Below, piece after piece: positions 36,751 through 46,679 of a stretch of 64,000 nucleotides of DNA. The DNA comes from DATGKG01 sp963851325. GTDB taxonomy: Bacteria > Desulfobacterota > Binatia > Binatales > Binataceae. Location: contig CAWKOR010000001.1 of NCBI GenBank assembly GCA_963851325.1, forward strand, positions 3,534,001-3,598,000. The letters run 5' to 3'. The position numbers were made by a program, and so were the translations under genes. The notes beneath the pieces are model-generated. The model was not told the DNA's origin. It was given only the letters and a program-made list of their open reading frames with translations, and searched no databases. Positions within the stretch are counted from its first letter, which is position 1. Every line of letters starts with the position of its first letter.

Positions 36751-36818
36751 CGTGTCGAAAATGGACCCGGACGGAGAGGCGAAAGATTAGCGAATAGGCT
36801 TGATTTCATTGGGTTTAG

Positions 36819-37240
36819 TGGGTTTGTTTTCGCGCTTTCAATATTCGATGCGGCGGCTCCCGAGGTCCTTCGCGAAGCGCTCAGGACCACGTCTCGGCGA
36901 TGCCGAGACTGTGGGTTTGTTTATGTAATTCTCTGGATGGCGTCCCTTCTCCCGCTCTGCGAGAACCGTGACGGACGGATGAGAGCCGGCGCGCTTCGCG
37001 ACCGGTGGCGGAACGCCACCCGCATCCGCAAAAACGTAGCATTCGTGAGGATGAAGTGGCTTTGTTTTTGCGTTTTCAAGATTCGATGCGGCGGCGTCCC
37101 TAGGTCCTTCGCGAAGCGCTCAAGACCACTGCTCACGATGTTCGCAGTGGGTTTGTTTTTGCAGCTTCAATACTCGATACCGTGGCTCCCGAGGTCCTTC
37201 GCGAAGCGCTCAGGACGCCGCTCGACGATGTCTCGCGGCG
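36819..37240. repeat. dispersed repeat units (GTGGGTTTGTTT module plus TCCTTCGCGAAGCGCTCA palindrome)
   Basis: The 580-bp gap before the kinase-like gene at 37332 holds four units starting GTGG(G/C)TTTGTTT at 36819, 36911, 37056 and 37147. Three continue through TTC-A--ATTCGAT-C-G-GGC to GGTCCTTCGCGAAGCGCTCA, an inverted repeat around TTCGCGAA. A hairpin, GTCTCGGCGATGCCGAGAC, follows the first. The unit at 36911 lacks the palindrome. No credible gene is found here. The same first module occurs at 10.3 kb and a related palindrome at 58.4 kb. Confidence 0.75.
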
Positions 37241-37331
37241 TCTCGCTGCGTCTCGCGGTGCCTTCCTACCCCAATGATACCGAAACCTCGATGCCTTGTA
37301 TGCCACCCGGCTTTCGATACTAAATGACTCG

Positions 37332-37868
37332 GTGCCGCTGCCGGATAGAATCCACATCTTTGGAGCTTCTGGCTCGGGCCAGACGACGCTGGGCGCCGCG
37401 GTCGCCGCGCGCTTTGGGCATAGCCATCTCGATGTAGACCGATACTTCTGGGAACCGAGCGATCCGCCGTTTCGAAAAATCCGCGAAATCCCAGCGCGTC
37501 AGCGAATGCTGGCCGATGCCCTCGATGCGCATCGGCGATGGGTGCTGTCGGGCTCGTTGTGCCGATGGGGCGACATGTTCATCCCGCGCTTCGAGCTGGC
37601 GGTCTTTCTGCACATCCCGCCTGAGATCCGGATGGCGCGCATCATGGAGCGGGAGCACCGACGTTACGGCCACGCAATCGTGCCGGGCGGCGAAATGCAC
37701 ATCCAGCATCTGGAATTCATCGAATGGGCTTCCAAGTACGACACCGCCGACGAAGGCATGCGCAGTTTCCGCCTCCACCACAAGTGGATGGCGACGCTGC
37801 CCTGCCGATGCATCCAGCTCGAGGGCGACCTCACCGTCGAGGATCGCCTCGCTGCGCTTAGCGCATGA
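37332..37868 (+). CDS. adenylate-kinase-like P-loop protein (FlaR/topology-modulation type)
   Basis: A 178-aa P-loop protein. IHIFGASGSGQTTLGAA is the nucleotide-binding loop, but the Lys of Walker A is replaced by Gln. Relatives annotated as shikimate/adenylate-kinase-like or DNA topology modulation proteins often have Thr there, so substitution is known for this group. HLDVDRYFWEPSDPPF and the Arg-rich lid (ARIMEREHRRYGHA) follow. The substrate is unknown. I chose the GTG at 37332, just before the conserved strand; a TTG at 37296 would add 12 residues. Neither has a clear ribosome-binding site. Its stop is 1 bp from that of the convergent DUF1329 gene. Confidence 0.75.
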   Translation: MPLPDRIHIFGASGSGQTTLGAAVAARFGHSHLDVDRYFWEPSDPPFRKIREIPARQRMLADALDAHRRWVLSGSLCRWGDMFIPRFELAVFLHIPPEIRMARIMEREHRRYGHAIVPGGEMHIQHLEFIEWASKYDTADEGMRSFRLHHKWMATLPCRCIQLEGDLTVEDRLAALSA

Positions 37869-37869
37869 C

Positions 37870-39189
37870 TTAATGCGCGAAGTTTTGCAGCTGATGCGGA
37901 TCGAGGAACGCCTTGGTCACGATGCCCATGTTGATGTACCAGCTTTCGTGCTCCTGGCTTTCATGACCCGGCATATATACCACCGATGAAAATCCGTTCT
38001 GGACGTCCTCATCGACCAGCGCGGTCTGGAACATCCGCTTGAAAGGATAAATCGCGACCTTGGCATCGCGGACCGGGCGATCGCTGTAGGTATTGAAGGT
38101 CGCGATGGTCTTCCACAATTTTCCTTCGCCGTCGTACTGATCCGATGCGGTGATGAACCATCCTTCCGAATCGATGTAGAGCACGCGCTTGGGAATCAGC
38201 ACCCCGGAGCTGCCGATCTTCTGATGCCACGAATGCGGCTTGGCGGTCGCCTCGATCACATAGAGCTGGCGCATCTCCCACGCCTCGGGGCATACGCTGC
38301 GATTGTTGTCGAACTGACACGGCTTGGCGGGAGTGTTTTCGGCATGCACCGAGGCGAGCATATTTTTAATGCCGAGGAGTTGGTAGTTGTAGTTTTCGAT
38401 TTTCGCCGAGAACCCGAAGTATGAATCGGGATCGAGGTTATTGGCGTAGGTCGAGGATCCCTCCTTGCTGGAAGGACCGATGGCATCCGACAGCTCTTCG
38501 CCTCGCACCCGCCGCACCGAACGACGGTTCGGAATGAAGAACCATGCGTTGTCATCTACGTCGGGATCTTTGCTGCGTTGGCGGATCAGGCCGAAACCCT
38601 GGATCTCGGCCGGCTCCAGAAACGGAAACGCTCCGAAGCGATAACGAATGCCTGCCTCGGTCGCTTCGGGATCGGTCGGGATCGGCGGCACCTCGGTGCG
38701 GCCCATATTGTTGTAAAAGGCAAAATGCCCGATGGCGAAATGCTCGACCGGCCCGGGGGTCGGGCTGTTGGGCCGCCAGCTCGATATCTCGACGTCGCGG
38801 ATGTCGGCATCATCGGTGTACTGCGGGCGGAAGCTGAAATTCCACATCACCTTCTGCGCCACCTGCGGATCATTCGGATTGAGCAGCGGGAACGGCTGGC
38901 CCGCGACGTAGTTCTGCAATTCGCCTTTGTCGTTGAGGCTGACCTGTGCGGCATACTTTTCAGTCGCCGATTTGTATGGAGGCGGCCATTCGAGCCGTTC
39001 GGTCGGCACGATCTTCATCCGCATCCCCTGCTTCACCAGCGTGAAGTTGCCCGGGCTTACGAGATCGGCGACCATCGAGGCGTTATCCGGTGTGATTAAA
39101 TCGCCGGGCTTGACGGTTTCAGAATGACCGAGTTGCGGGAATGCGAATCCCAACAGCGCGACAACGACGAAACGACTAACGTACTTCAT
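37870..39189 (-). CDS. DUF1329 domain-containing secreted protein
   Basis: A 439-aa exported protein. The signal peptide (YVSRFVVVALLGFAF, cleavage near GHSE) is followed by a DUF1329 body, seen in WPPPYKSATEKY, GQPFPLLNPNDP and the late YIDSEGWFITASDQYD. The fold resembles the lipoprotein-carrier LolA/LolB beta-sheet, and members in hydrocarbon- and steroid-degrading bacteria often accompany RND or lipid transport proteins. A role in moving hydrophobic molecules in the periplasm is therefore plausible but unproved. AAGGGAAAG precedes the ATG. It ends convergent with the P-loop gene. Confidence 0.88.
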   Translation of the reverse strand: MKYVSRFVVVALLGFAFPQLGHSETVKPGDLITPDNASMVADLVSPGNFTLVKQGMRMKIVPTERLEWPPPYKSATEKYAAQVSLNDKGELQNYVAGQPFPLLNPNDPQVAQKVMWNFSFRPQYTDDADIRDVEISSWRPNSPTPGPVEHFAIGHFAFYNNMGRTEVPPIPTDPEATEAGIRYRFGAFPFLEPAEIQGFGLIRQRSKDPDVDDNAWFFIPNRRSVRRVRGEELSDAIGPSSKEGSSTYANNLDPDSYFGFSAKIENYNYQLLGIKNMLASVHAENTPAKPCQFDNNRSVCPEAWEMRQLYVIEATAKPHSWHQKIGSSGVLIPKRVLYIDSEGWFITASDQYDGEGKLWKTIATFNTYSDRPVRDAKVAIYPFKRMFQTALVDEDVQNGFSSVVYMPGHESQEHESWYINMGIVTKAFLDPHQLQNFAH

Positions 39190-39308
39190 CGAATCTTTCC
39201 CTTGCTACGGTTGTAGCCGCGCGGCGTGGTAGGGTCCATCGTCTGGCGGCCGATTGAGCGCGCATCGCGCGCGGGTAGTGGATCCGTTTGAAGTATGGCC
39301 ACCTTGAA

Positions 39309-39606
39309 TCAACGCTTGCGATTCCAGGTAGGGACGGTTCGCGAACCGCCCGCAACGATGCCGGTGATGGCGACGATGCCATGCGAGTGATTCGGCATCA
39401 CAATCCAGGTGTCCGAATATTCCGAGTAACGAAAACTTGTCTGTCCAGATTCCATCGAGAATTTTTGCAGCCTCGCTCAGAAGTATTTTTCCATCGGCAA
39501 ACAGCGAAGCCCTCCGATCGGTGCATAGGGCTACGAAGTACAATCCATCCGACGAATAGTCGTATCCGCCTAGCCATAGTTGTGCCGGCAGGAATGATGC
39601 GGGAAT
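39309..39606 (-). pseudogene. decayed REP-associated tyrosine transposase (Y1/RAYT)
   Basis: Two frames on the minus strand encode parts of a Y1-type transposase: GGYDYSSDGLYFVALCTDRR (near 39565-39505), then after a frame shift YSDTWIVMPNHSHGIVAI, where HSH is the HUH metal motif. The frame stops soon after (WNRKR, stop at 39309). The conserved catalytic Tyr helix that should follow is missing. REP-like palindromes lie on both sides (39327, 39696), as expected for this class. The rest of the 655-bp gap between 39189 and 39845 has no gene. Confidence 0.7.
39327..39350. repeat. REP-like palindrome
   Basis: GGTAGGGACGG followed by TTCGCGAACCGCC forms a 14-bp perfect palindrome CGGTTCGCGAACCG (39335-39348) inside a GTAGGG-context unit. 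Such palindromes are the substrates of REP-associated transposases, and a remnant of one overlaps this site. Confidence 0.6.
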
Positions 39607-39695
39607 TATTTAGCTGACTCCTCGCAAAGATTTGGGGTTGTCGATAAATCGTTGCGGGCCGCGAGCCGCCCCTGCCAGGGAGGAATTCGACCGGT

Positions 39696-39709
39696 TCGTT
39701 CGCGAACGA
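39696..39709. repeat. REP-like palindrome
   Basis: TCGTTCGCGAACGA is a perfect 14-bp palindrome followed by CCCCTACC, so on the minus strand it reads GGTAGGGGTCGTTCGCGAAC, the same unit type as at 39327. A diverged third unit with GGGCCGCGAGCCGCCCC lies just before it. Confidence 0.55.
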
Positions 39710-39844
39710 CCCCTACCCGGTCCATGCTGTTGGCGTATTCCTGATAAATGATTCGCGGGTCGCGACCGTACACCAGATTTTCAGATTGACCCACCACCAG
39801 GTGCGCAGCATGCTTGAATCTTTGGCGCTCTACAGGAGGCTCGC

Positions 39845-40795
39845 ATCAGGATATTGCTCACAGGCGCGGCCGGTCAGGTCGGCACGGAGTTGCGACGCGC
39901 CCTGGCGCCGCTGGGCGAGATTGTCGCAACCGATCGATCCACCCTCGACCTGGCTGATGAAGCCGCGATCCGCAAGACCATTCGGAACGCGCGCCCGCAT
40001 CTGATCGTCAATGCGGCGGCCTATACCCAGGTCGATCCCGCCGAGGCCGAGCCGGAACTCGCGATGCGGGTGAACGCCCGCGCGCCGGGCATCATGGCCG
40101 AAGAGGCGGAGCGCGCGCACGCCGCGCTGATCCACTATTCGACCGACTACGTCTTTTCGGGATCCATACAGCGGCCATATCGCGAGGACGATCGACCCGA
40201 TCCGATCAACTCCTACGGCGCGACCAAGCTGGCCGGTGAGCAAGCGATCGCCGCGGTCGGCGTCCCACATCTGATTCTGCGCACCAGTTGGGTGTTCGGT
40301 CCGCGCGGCCGGAATTTCTTCAGCACGATTATCGATCTCGCGCGCCGGCGTGAGGAGCTGAAGGTGGTCGATGATCAGATTGGCAAGCCCAACTGGAGCA
40401 GGGCGGTGGCGGAAGCGACTGCGCAGATTCTGACCCGCGCTGCTTCAGCCGGCGAGCCGAGCCTGTTCGAGGTGATCGCCGAGCGCAGCGGCATCTACCA
40501 TGTTTGCGGCGAGGATCACACCAGCCGCTTCGGCTTCGCCGAGGAAATTCTCGCGATGTATCGGCAACGCGCCGTGCGACTGGGGCTGGCGCCGCTGCTG
40601 GTCAAGCGGCTCATTGCGGTCCGCACAGCAGAGTTTCCCAGCCCCGCGAAGCGACCGCTTTATTCAGTGATGGGGTCGGAAAAGATGGTCCGCACCTTCG
40701 GCGTCACGCTGTCGCCATGGCGCGAGCAACTCGCGCTGGCATTTGGTGAGATGATCCCTGATGGGTCCTCCGGAGCTGGAAGGCCCATTTCCTGA
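39845..40795 (+). CDS. rfbD: dTDP-4-dehydrorhamnose reductase
   Basis: A 316-aa extended-SDR enzyme, last step of dTDP-L-rhamnose synthesis. RILLTGAAGQVGTEL is the NADPH loop, the catalytic set appears in HYSTDYVFSG and INSYGATKLAGE (YxxxK), and RTSWVFGPRGRNFF is a family block. The conserved start M-R-I-L-L-T-G would need ATC at 39845 as first codon, 5 bases after a perfect AGGAGG; the first standard start in frame is TTG at 39854, which would cut into the first strand. I take 39845. Other rhamnose genes are not in the window. Confidence 0.9.
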   Translation: MRILLTGAAGQVGTELRRALAPLGEIVATDRSTLDLADEAAIRKTIRNARPHLIVNAAAYTQVDPAEAEPELAMRVNARAPGIMAEEAERAHAALIHYSTDYVFSGSIQRPYREDDRPDPINSYGATKLAGEQAIAAVGVPHLILRTSWVFGPRGRNFFSTIIDLARRREELKVVDDQIGKPNWSRAVAEATAQILTRAASAGEPSLFEVIAERSGIYHVCGEDHTSRFGFAEEILAMYRQRAVRLGLAPLLVKRLIAVRTAEFPSPAKRPLYSVMGSEKMVRTFGVTLSPWREQLALAFGEMIPDGSSGAGRPIS

Positions 40796-40810
40796 GATTC
40801 GCGATATCGC

Positions 40811-41104
40811 CTAGAAGAAGAAGTAGTGATGGTGGCCATCACCGTCGTGATCTCCGCCACCGCCTCCGCTTCCTCCGCTGCCGGTTCCCGTGCCGCCGCC
40901 GGCTCCCGCACCGCCGTCACCGGCGCCGCTGGAAACGCCCAGCAACTGACTGGCGGCGATCACCGCGCCGTTGGTGCTGGTGCCGAGACTGTTGTATCCC
41001 GCCATCGCGATTGCTGCGACTCCTGCCAGCACCAGCGCATACTCGGTCATGGTCTGCCCCTTACGCTCGCTGAGCCGGTAATGAAGGCGCCGTAGTTTGA
41101 GCAT
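40811..41104 (-). CDS. Flp-type pilin-like protein with glycine-rich tail
   Basis: A 97-aa protein. Residues 1-60 match Flp/Fap type IVb pilins: a short basic leader (KLRRLHYRLSERKGQT), then Glu-5-like TMTEYALVLAGVAAIAMAGY and a hydrophobic helix. The cleavage site is after the Gly of KGQTMTEY or nearby. The C-terminal 35 residues are unusual, almost all Gly/Ser/Thr/Asp with a closing DHDGDGHHHYFFF. GGGGGA precedes the ATG. No tad/cpa assembly genes are in the window. It may be a pilus subunit or a pseudopilin with a metal-binding tail (inference). Confidence 0.78.
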   Translation of the reverse strand: MLKLRRLHYRLSERKGQTMTEYALVLAGVAAIAMAGYNSLGTSTNGAVIAASQLLGVSSGAGDGGAGAGGGTGTGSGGSGGGGGDHDGDGHHHYFFF

Positions 41105-41230
41105 GAGATCCCCCAGAACAGACGTTGACTTACTCGAACGTCACTAAGCGCTACACATCACTTTGTAGCATTTATCTACCATCTGGGAGACCTCGAAGCA
41201 ACGAGAATCGCACCTCGGAACGCGCCGAAC

Positions 41231-42691
41231 TCAGTCTATCGCGATGGACAAGGGGTCGGCGATTTTCTCGAGGCTGAGCTGTTCCGCGGCTACCCCGAAC
41301 ACCATTTCCACTCCGGCTGCGGCGAGCATCAGGGCCGCGGCGACCACGTATCCCAGCCAGAGCTGGTCGCGGGAGCCGCTGTCGATCAGATGGCCGAAGA
41401 ACCACGGCGCCACGATGCCGCCGACCGCGGTGCCGGCCGAGTAAAAAATCGCGATCGCGAGCGCGCGGATTTCGAGCGGAAAAATCTCGCTGACCGTGAG
41501 ATAGGCGGAACTCGCGGCCGGCGACGCGAAGAAGAACATCGCCGTCCACAGCACCGTCTGCCCCATGGTCGAGAGCGCGTTGTGGGTAAACAGGTAACCG
41601 GTGAGGATCAACAGCAATCCGGAAATCGCATAAGTGGCGGTGATCATCTGCCGGCGTCCGATGGTGTCGAAGAAATGCCCGAGCGCGAGCGGCCCCAGGA
41701 AATTTCCCAACGCGAAGGGCAGCATGTACAGCCCGGTCTTGTCGGCGGGAACCGCGTAATATCGATTCAGCACCAGTGCGTAGGTGAACAGCACCGCGTT
41801 GTAGAGGAAGGCTTGCGCGCTCATCAGCGAGAGCCCGAGCAGTGCGCGGGTTTTGTATTTGGTCAGCAGCGGCTTGAGGATCGCACCGAGGCCGAACTCG
41901 TGGCGCGCATGAAACCGCAGCGTGTGATCGCGATGCGGATCCGACAGCCGCACGCCGGTTTCGCGATGCACCTCATCTTCGACATCGCGAACGGTTTTTT
42001 CCGCCTCGTCACGATAGCCGTGCGTCATCAGCCAGCGCGGGCTCTCGGGGATGAACTCGCGCAGGTAAAGGATCACGATTCCGATGATCGCGCCAGCGCC
42101 GAAACCGAGCCGCCATCCGAGGTTGATCGGCAGGATGTGCGGATTGAGGATGACGACCGTCGAGACCGAGCCGACCGCCGCGCCCAGCCAGAAGCTGCCG
42201 TTGATCATCAAATCGACACGTCCGCGAAAGCGCGCCGGAATCAACTCGTCGATCGCGGAATTGACCGCCGAATACTCGCCACCGATTCCCGCCCCGGTGA
42301 TGAATCGAAACAGCGCGAAGCTCCACAGGTTCCAGGAAAACGCGGTGAGCCCGACCCCGAGCAGATAGATCGCCAGGGTCACGAAAAAGAAGGTGCGCCG
42401 CCCAAAGCGATCGGTGAGATGCCCGAATACCAGCGATCCGAGCACCGCGCCGGTCAGGTAGGCCGAGCTTATCGAGCCGATCTGCGCGGCGGTGAAGTGC
42501 AGCACGTCAGGCCGCTGGAGCACCGCACTGATCGCGCCCATCAGCGTGATCTCGAGCCCATCGAGCACCCAGGTGATCCCGAGTCCGATCACGAGCAGCC
42601 AATGGAAGCGACACCACGGCAGGCGATCGAGGCGCGCCGGAATCAGCGTTTCGAAAATCTCCACGTTCTGAGGTGCGGTGGCAGCAGGCAT
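41231..42691 (-). CDS. MFS transporter, sugar-porter type
   Basis: A 486-aa twelve-helix transporter of the major facilitator superfamily. Loop 2-3 motif GHLTDRFGRRTFFFVT, the sugar-porter signature PESPRWLMTHG after helix 6, and the second-half GHFFDTIGRRQMIT are all present. Relatives carry sugars, organic acids or aromatic compounds; the substrate is not predictable. The ATG at 42691 has GGAGAA upstream; the frame is open 75 bases further up. It is divergent from the HAD gene across a 182-bp gap. Confidence 0.9.
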   Translation of the reverse strand: MPAATAPQNVEIFETLIPARLDRLPWCRFHWLLVIGLGITWVLDGLEITLMGAISAVLQRPDVLHFTAAQIGSISSAYLTGAVLGSLVFGHLTDRFGRRTFFFVTLAIYLLGVGLTAFSWNLWSFALFRFITGAGIGGEYSAVNSAIDELIPARFRGRVDLMINGSFWLGAAVGSVSTVVILNPHILPINLGWRLGFGAGAIIGIVILYLREFIPESPRWLMTHGYRDEAEKTVRDVEDEVHRETGVRLSDPHRDHTLRFHARHEFGLGAILKPLLTKYKTRALLGLSLMSAQAFLYNAVLFTYALVLNRYYAVPADKTGLYMLPFALGNFLGPLALGHFFDTIGRRQMITATYAISGLLLILTGYLFTHNALSTMGQTVLWTAMFFFASPAASSAYLTVSEIFPLEIRALAIAIFYSAGTAVGGIVAPWFFGHLIDSGSRDQLWLGYVVAAALMLAAAGVEMVFGVAAEQLSLEKIADPLSIAID

Positions 42692-42873
42692 GCGCAGGTT
42701 CTCCGCGAATCTCGCCGAACAGGCAAACGGAAAAGAATTATCTATTTTGCGCGCGGGTCCGATCAACGCATCGCGGTCAATCTATCGCCGCCATGAGCCT
42801 CGTAACCAGCGGGTTGTGACAGCCTCCGCAGCGTATAAGAATCGGGGAATCCGAGCGCGAGGAGTGCAACTTC

Positions 42874-43569
42874 ATGAGCCAGAATGAAAGCCGCGGAGCG
42901 GTCGTGTTTCTCCTCGACGTGGACAACACGCTGCTCAACAACGATCGCGTCTCCGAGGATCTGCGCCGTCATCTTACCCGCGAGGTTGGCGCGGAGCGGC
43001 AGGAACGTTACTGGGCGATCTTCGAGGAGCTGCGCGTGCAGCTTGGCTATGCGGATTATCTCGGCGCCTTGCAGCGCTATCGCATCGAGAATCCGCACGA
43101 CAGCCATCTGCTGGAAGTTTCGACCTTCATGATCAATTACCGGTTTGCGAATCGGCTCTATCCGGGCTCGCTCGATGCGATCGATCATTTGAAAGCGATG
43201 GGGCCGACGGTCATCCTGTCGGATGGCGATGTGGTCTTTCAACCGCGCAAGATCGAGCGGTCGGGATTGTTCGAAGAGGTCGAAGGCAACATCCTCATTT
43301 ACATTCACAAGGAACTCGAACTCGACGACGTGGAGCGGCGCTATCCGGCCGACCACTACGTCGTGGTGGATGACAAGGTGCGAATCCTGACCGCGATAAA
43401 AAAAGTCTGGGGCAACCGGGTGACGACGGTGTTCCCGCGCCAGGGCCACTACGCAATGGCCGCGGACGTCGCAACCTATCCCAAGCCCGATATCACCATC
43501 GATCACATCGGCCAGTTGGTCGACTACGATTTGGCCGCGCTGCTCAAGACCGGCTCCGCGCAGAAGTAG
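42874..43569 (+). CDS. HAD superfamily hydrolase
   Basis: A 231-aa haloacid-dehalogenase-type phosphatase. Motif I is FLLDVDNTLLNND (nucleophile and acid Asp), motif II TVILSDGD, motif III Lys near QPRKIERSG, and motif IV VVVDDKVRI. A helical cap of about 80 residues lies between motifs I and II (C1 type). The substrate is unknown. It is followed 20 bp later by pgi in the same direction, so a sugar-phosphate role is possible but only by position. Confidence 0.88.
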   Translation: MSQNESRGAVVFLLDVDNTLLNNDRVSEDLRRHLTREVGAERQERYWAIFEELRVQLGYADYLGALQRYRIENPHDSHLLEVSTFMINYRFANRLYPGSLDAIDHLKAMGPTVILSDGDVVFQPRKIERSGLFEEVEGNILIYIHKELELDDVERRYPADHYVVVDDKVRILTAIKKVWGNRVTTVFPRQGHYAMAADVATYPKPDITIDHIGQLVDYDLAALLKTGSAQK

Positions 43570-43588
43570 GCGCAAAGAGGGAAGCATC

Positions 43589-45232
<1,644 letters not shown>

Positions 45233-45236
45233 CTAT

Positions 45237-46671
45237 TCACGCGGTGCGCGCTTGAGGGACCGGGATCGATTCGGGGGGGCCGTCGAGGTGGTAGCGCTGC
45301 ATCTTGCGATATAGCGTCGAGACGTGGATGCCGAGCATCTGCGCGGCGCGATCCTTGTTGCCTTCGACTTTGCCCAGCACCCGCTTGATGTGCTCGCGCT
45401 CCAGGTCCTCCAGCGTCACGTTGCCGTTGTCCATCTCGACGCCGGGCGGCAATGCGTTGCTGCGCAGCTTGTCCGGCAGATCATGTGAATGGATAACGTC
45501 GGTCTCGGCGAGGATCGCGGCGCGCTCGATGGTGTTCTCCAACTCGCGCACGTTGCCGGGCCACGCATAGCCGAGCAGCAGCTTCATCGCGCCTTTGGAA
45601 AACCGCATGCCGCCACGCCCGAGCGAGCGTTCGAACTTCTTGAGAAAATGGCTCGCCAGCAGCGGGATGTCGTCCTTGCGCTCGCGCAGCGGCGGCAGCT
45701 TTATGGTGATGACATTGATGCGATAGAGCAGTTCCTCGCGGAAGCGGCCGGCCTTGGCCTTCAGCTTCGAGGTCCTTGTTAGTCGCGCATAACACCCGCA
45801 CGTCAAAGGAGACCGGATCGGTAGCGCCGAGCGGATAGACTTCGCGCTCCTGTAGCACGCGCAGCAGTTTGATTTGCAGCGCCAGCGGCATATCGCCGAT
45901 CTCGTCGAGGAACACGGTGCCCTTGTCCGCAGCCTTGAGCAGGCCGACTTTCTCGTTCATCGCGCCGGTGAAGGCGCCGCGCTTGTAGCCGAAGAGTTCG
46001 CTTTCGAGCAGATTTTCCGGCAACGCGCCGCAGTTGATCGGTAGGAAGCGTCCGTTGGCGCGTTCCGAGGTGAAATGGATCGCGCGCGCGACCAGCTCCT
46101 TGCCGGTTCCGGATTCTCCGGTGATAAGCACGCTGGAATCGGTGCGCGCGACTTTCTCCATGATGCGGAAGACCGCTTCGATCGCGTCGCCTTTTCCGAT
46201 GATGTTTTCGAAACGATACTTCTCGCGCAGCTCGCGGCGCAGGAAGTGATTTTCCTTGAATAGCGCCTTGGCCTCGAGCGCGTGGCGCACCTGATTCTTC
46301 AGATGATCGTTGGCGAACGGCTTGGTGATGTAGTCGTAGGCGCCCTGCTGCAGCGCCTGCACCGCCGATTCGACGCTGGCGTAGGCGGTCACGATTATCG
46401 CCATCACCTCGCTATCGACATCGCGCATCTTCTTGAGCACGTCGAGGCCGCTGCTTCCGCCGCTGAGATTCAAATCCAAAATCGCGAGGTCGATTTTCTC
46501 CTGCTCGAAGATTTGCCACGCGACCTCGCCCGAGGGCGCTTCGACCACCTCGTAGCCTTCGCCGCGCATCAGGTCGGTGATGATCGATCGCATCAACGCC
46601 TCGTCTTCGACGACGAGCACGCGATAACGGCGGCCGGTATCCGGCGCAAAAGAAGTTTGTTCTGAAACCAT
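45237..46671 (-). CDS. NtrC-type sigma-54 response regulator, frameshifted
   Basis: One gene in two frames. From the ATG at 46671 come a receiver domain (VVEDEALMRSI; phospho-Asp in LAILDLNLSGG; YITKPFANDHL), then AAA+ with GESGTGKELVARA, GAFTGAMNEKVG and FLDEIGDMPLA up to RVLCATNKDLEAE. There the frame breaks near 45757; the next part (KAGRFREELLYRINVITIKL), the WPGNVRELENTIERA block and the Fis-type helix-turn-helix (EGNKDRAAQMLGIHVSTLY) are in another frame to 45237. Removing one G (GAAGGCCAAG to GAAGCCAAG on the coding strand) restores the family sequence. It is encoded 8 bp after its histidine kinase gene and probably controls sigma-54 promoters such as that at 48678. Confidence 0.88.
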
Positions 46672-46679
46672 TGCCCCTG

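Noticed and set aside
36505..37323. 272-aa plus-strand reading frame
   Set aside because: It runs antisense to the start of the cyclotransferase-like gene and then through the repeats; no protein-like pattern.
41390..42796. 468-aa plus-strand reading frame
   Set aside because: Antisense to the MFS transporter gene; charged, low-complexity composition with no domain.
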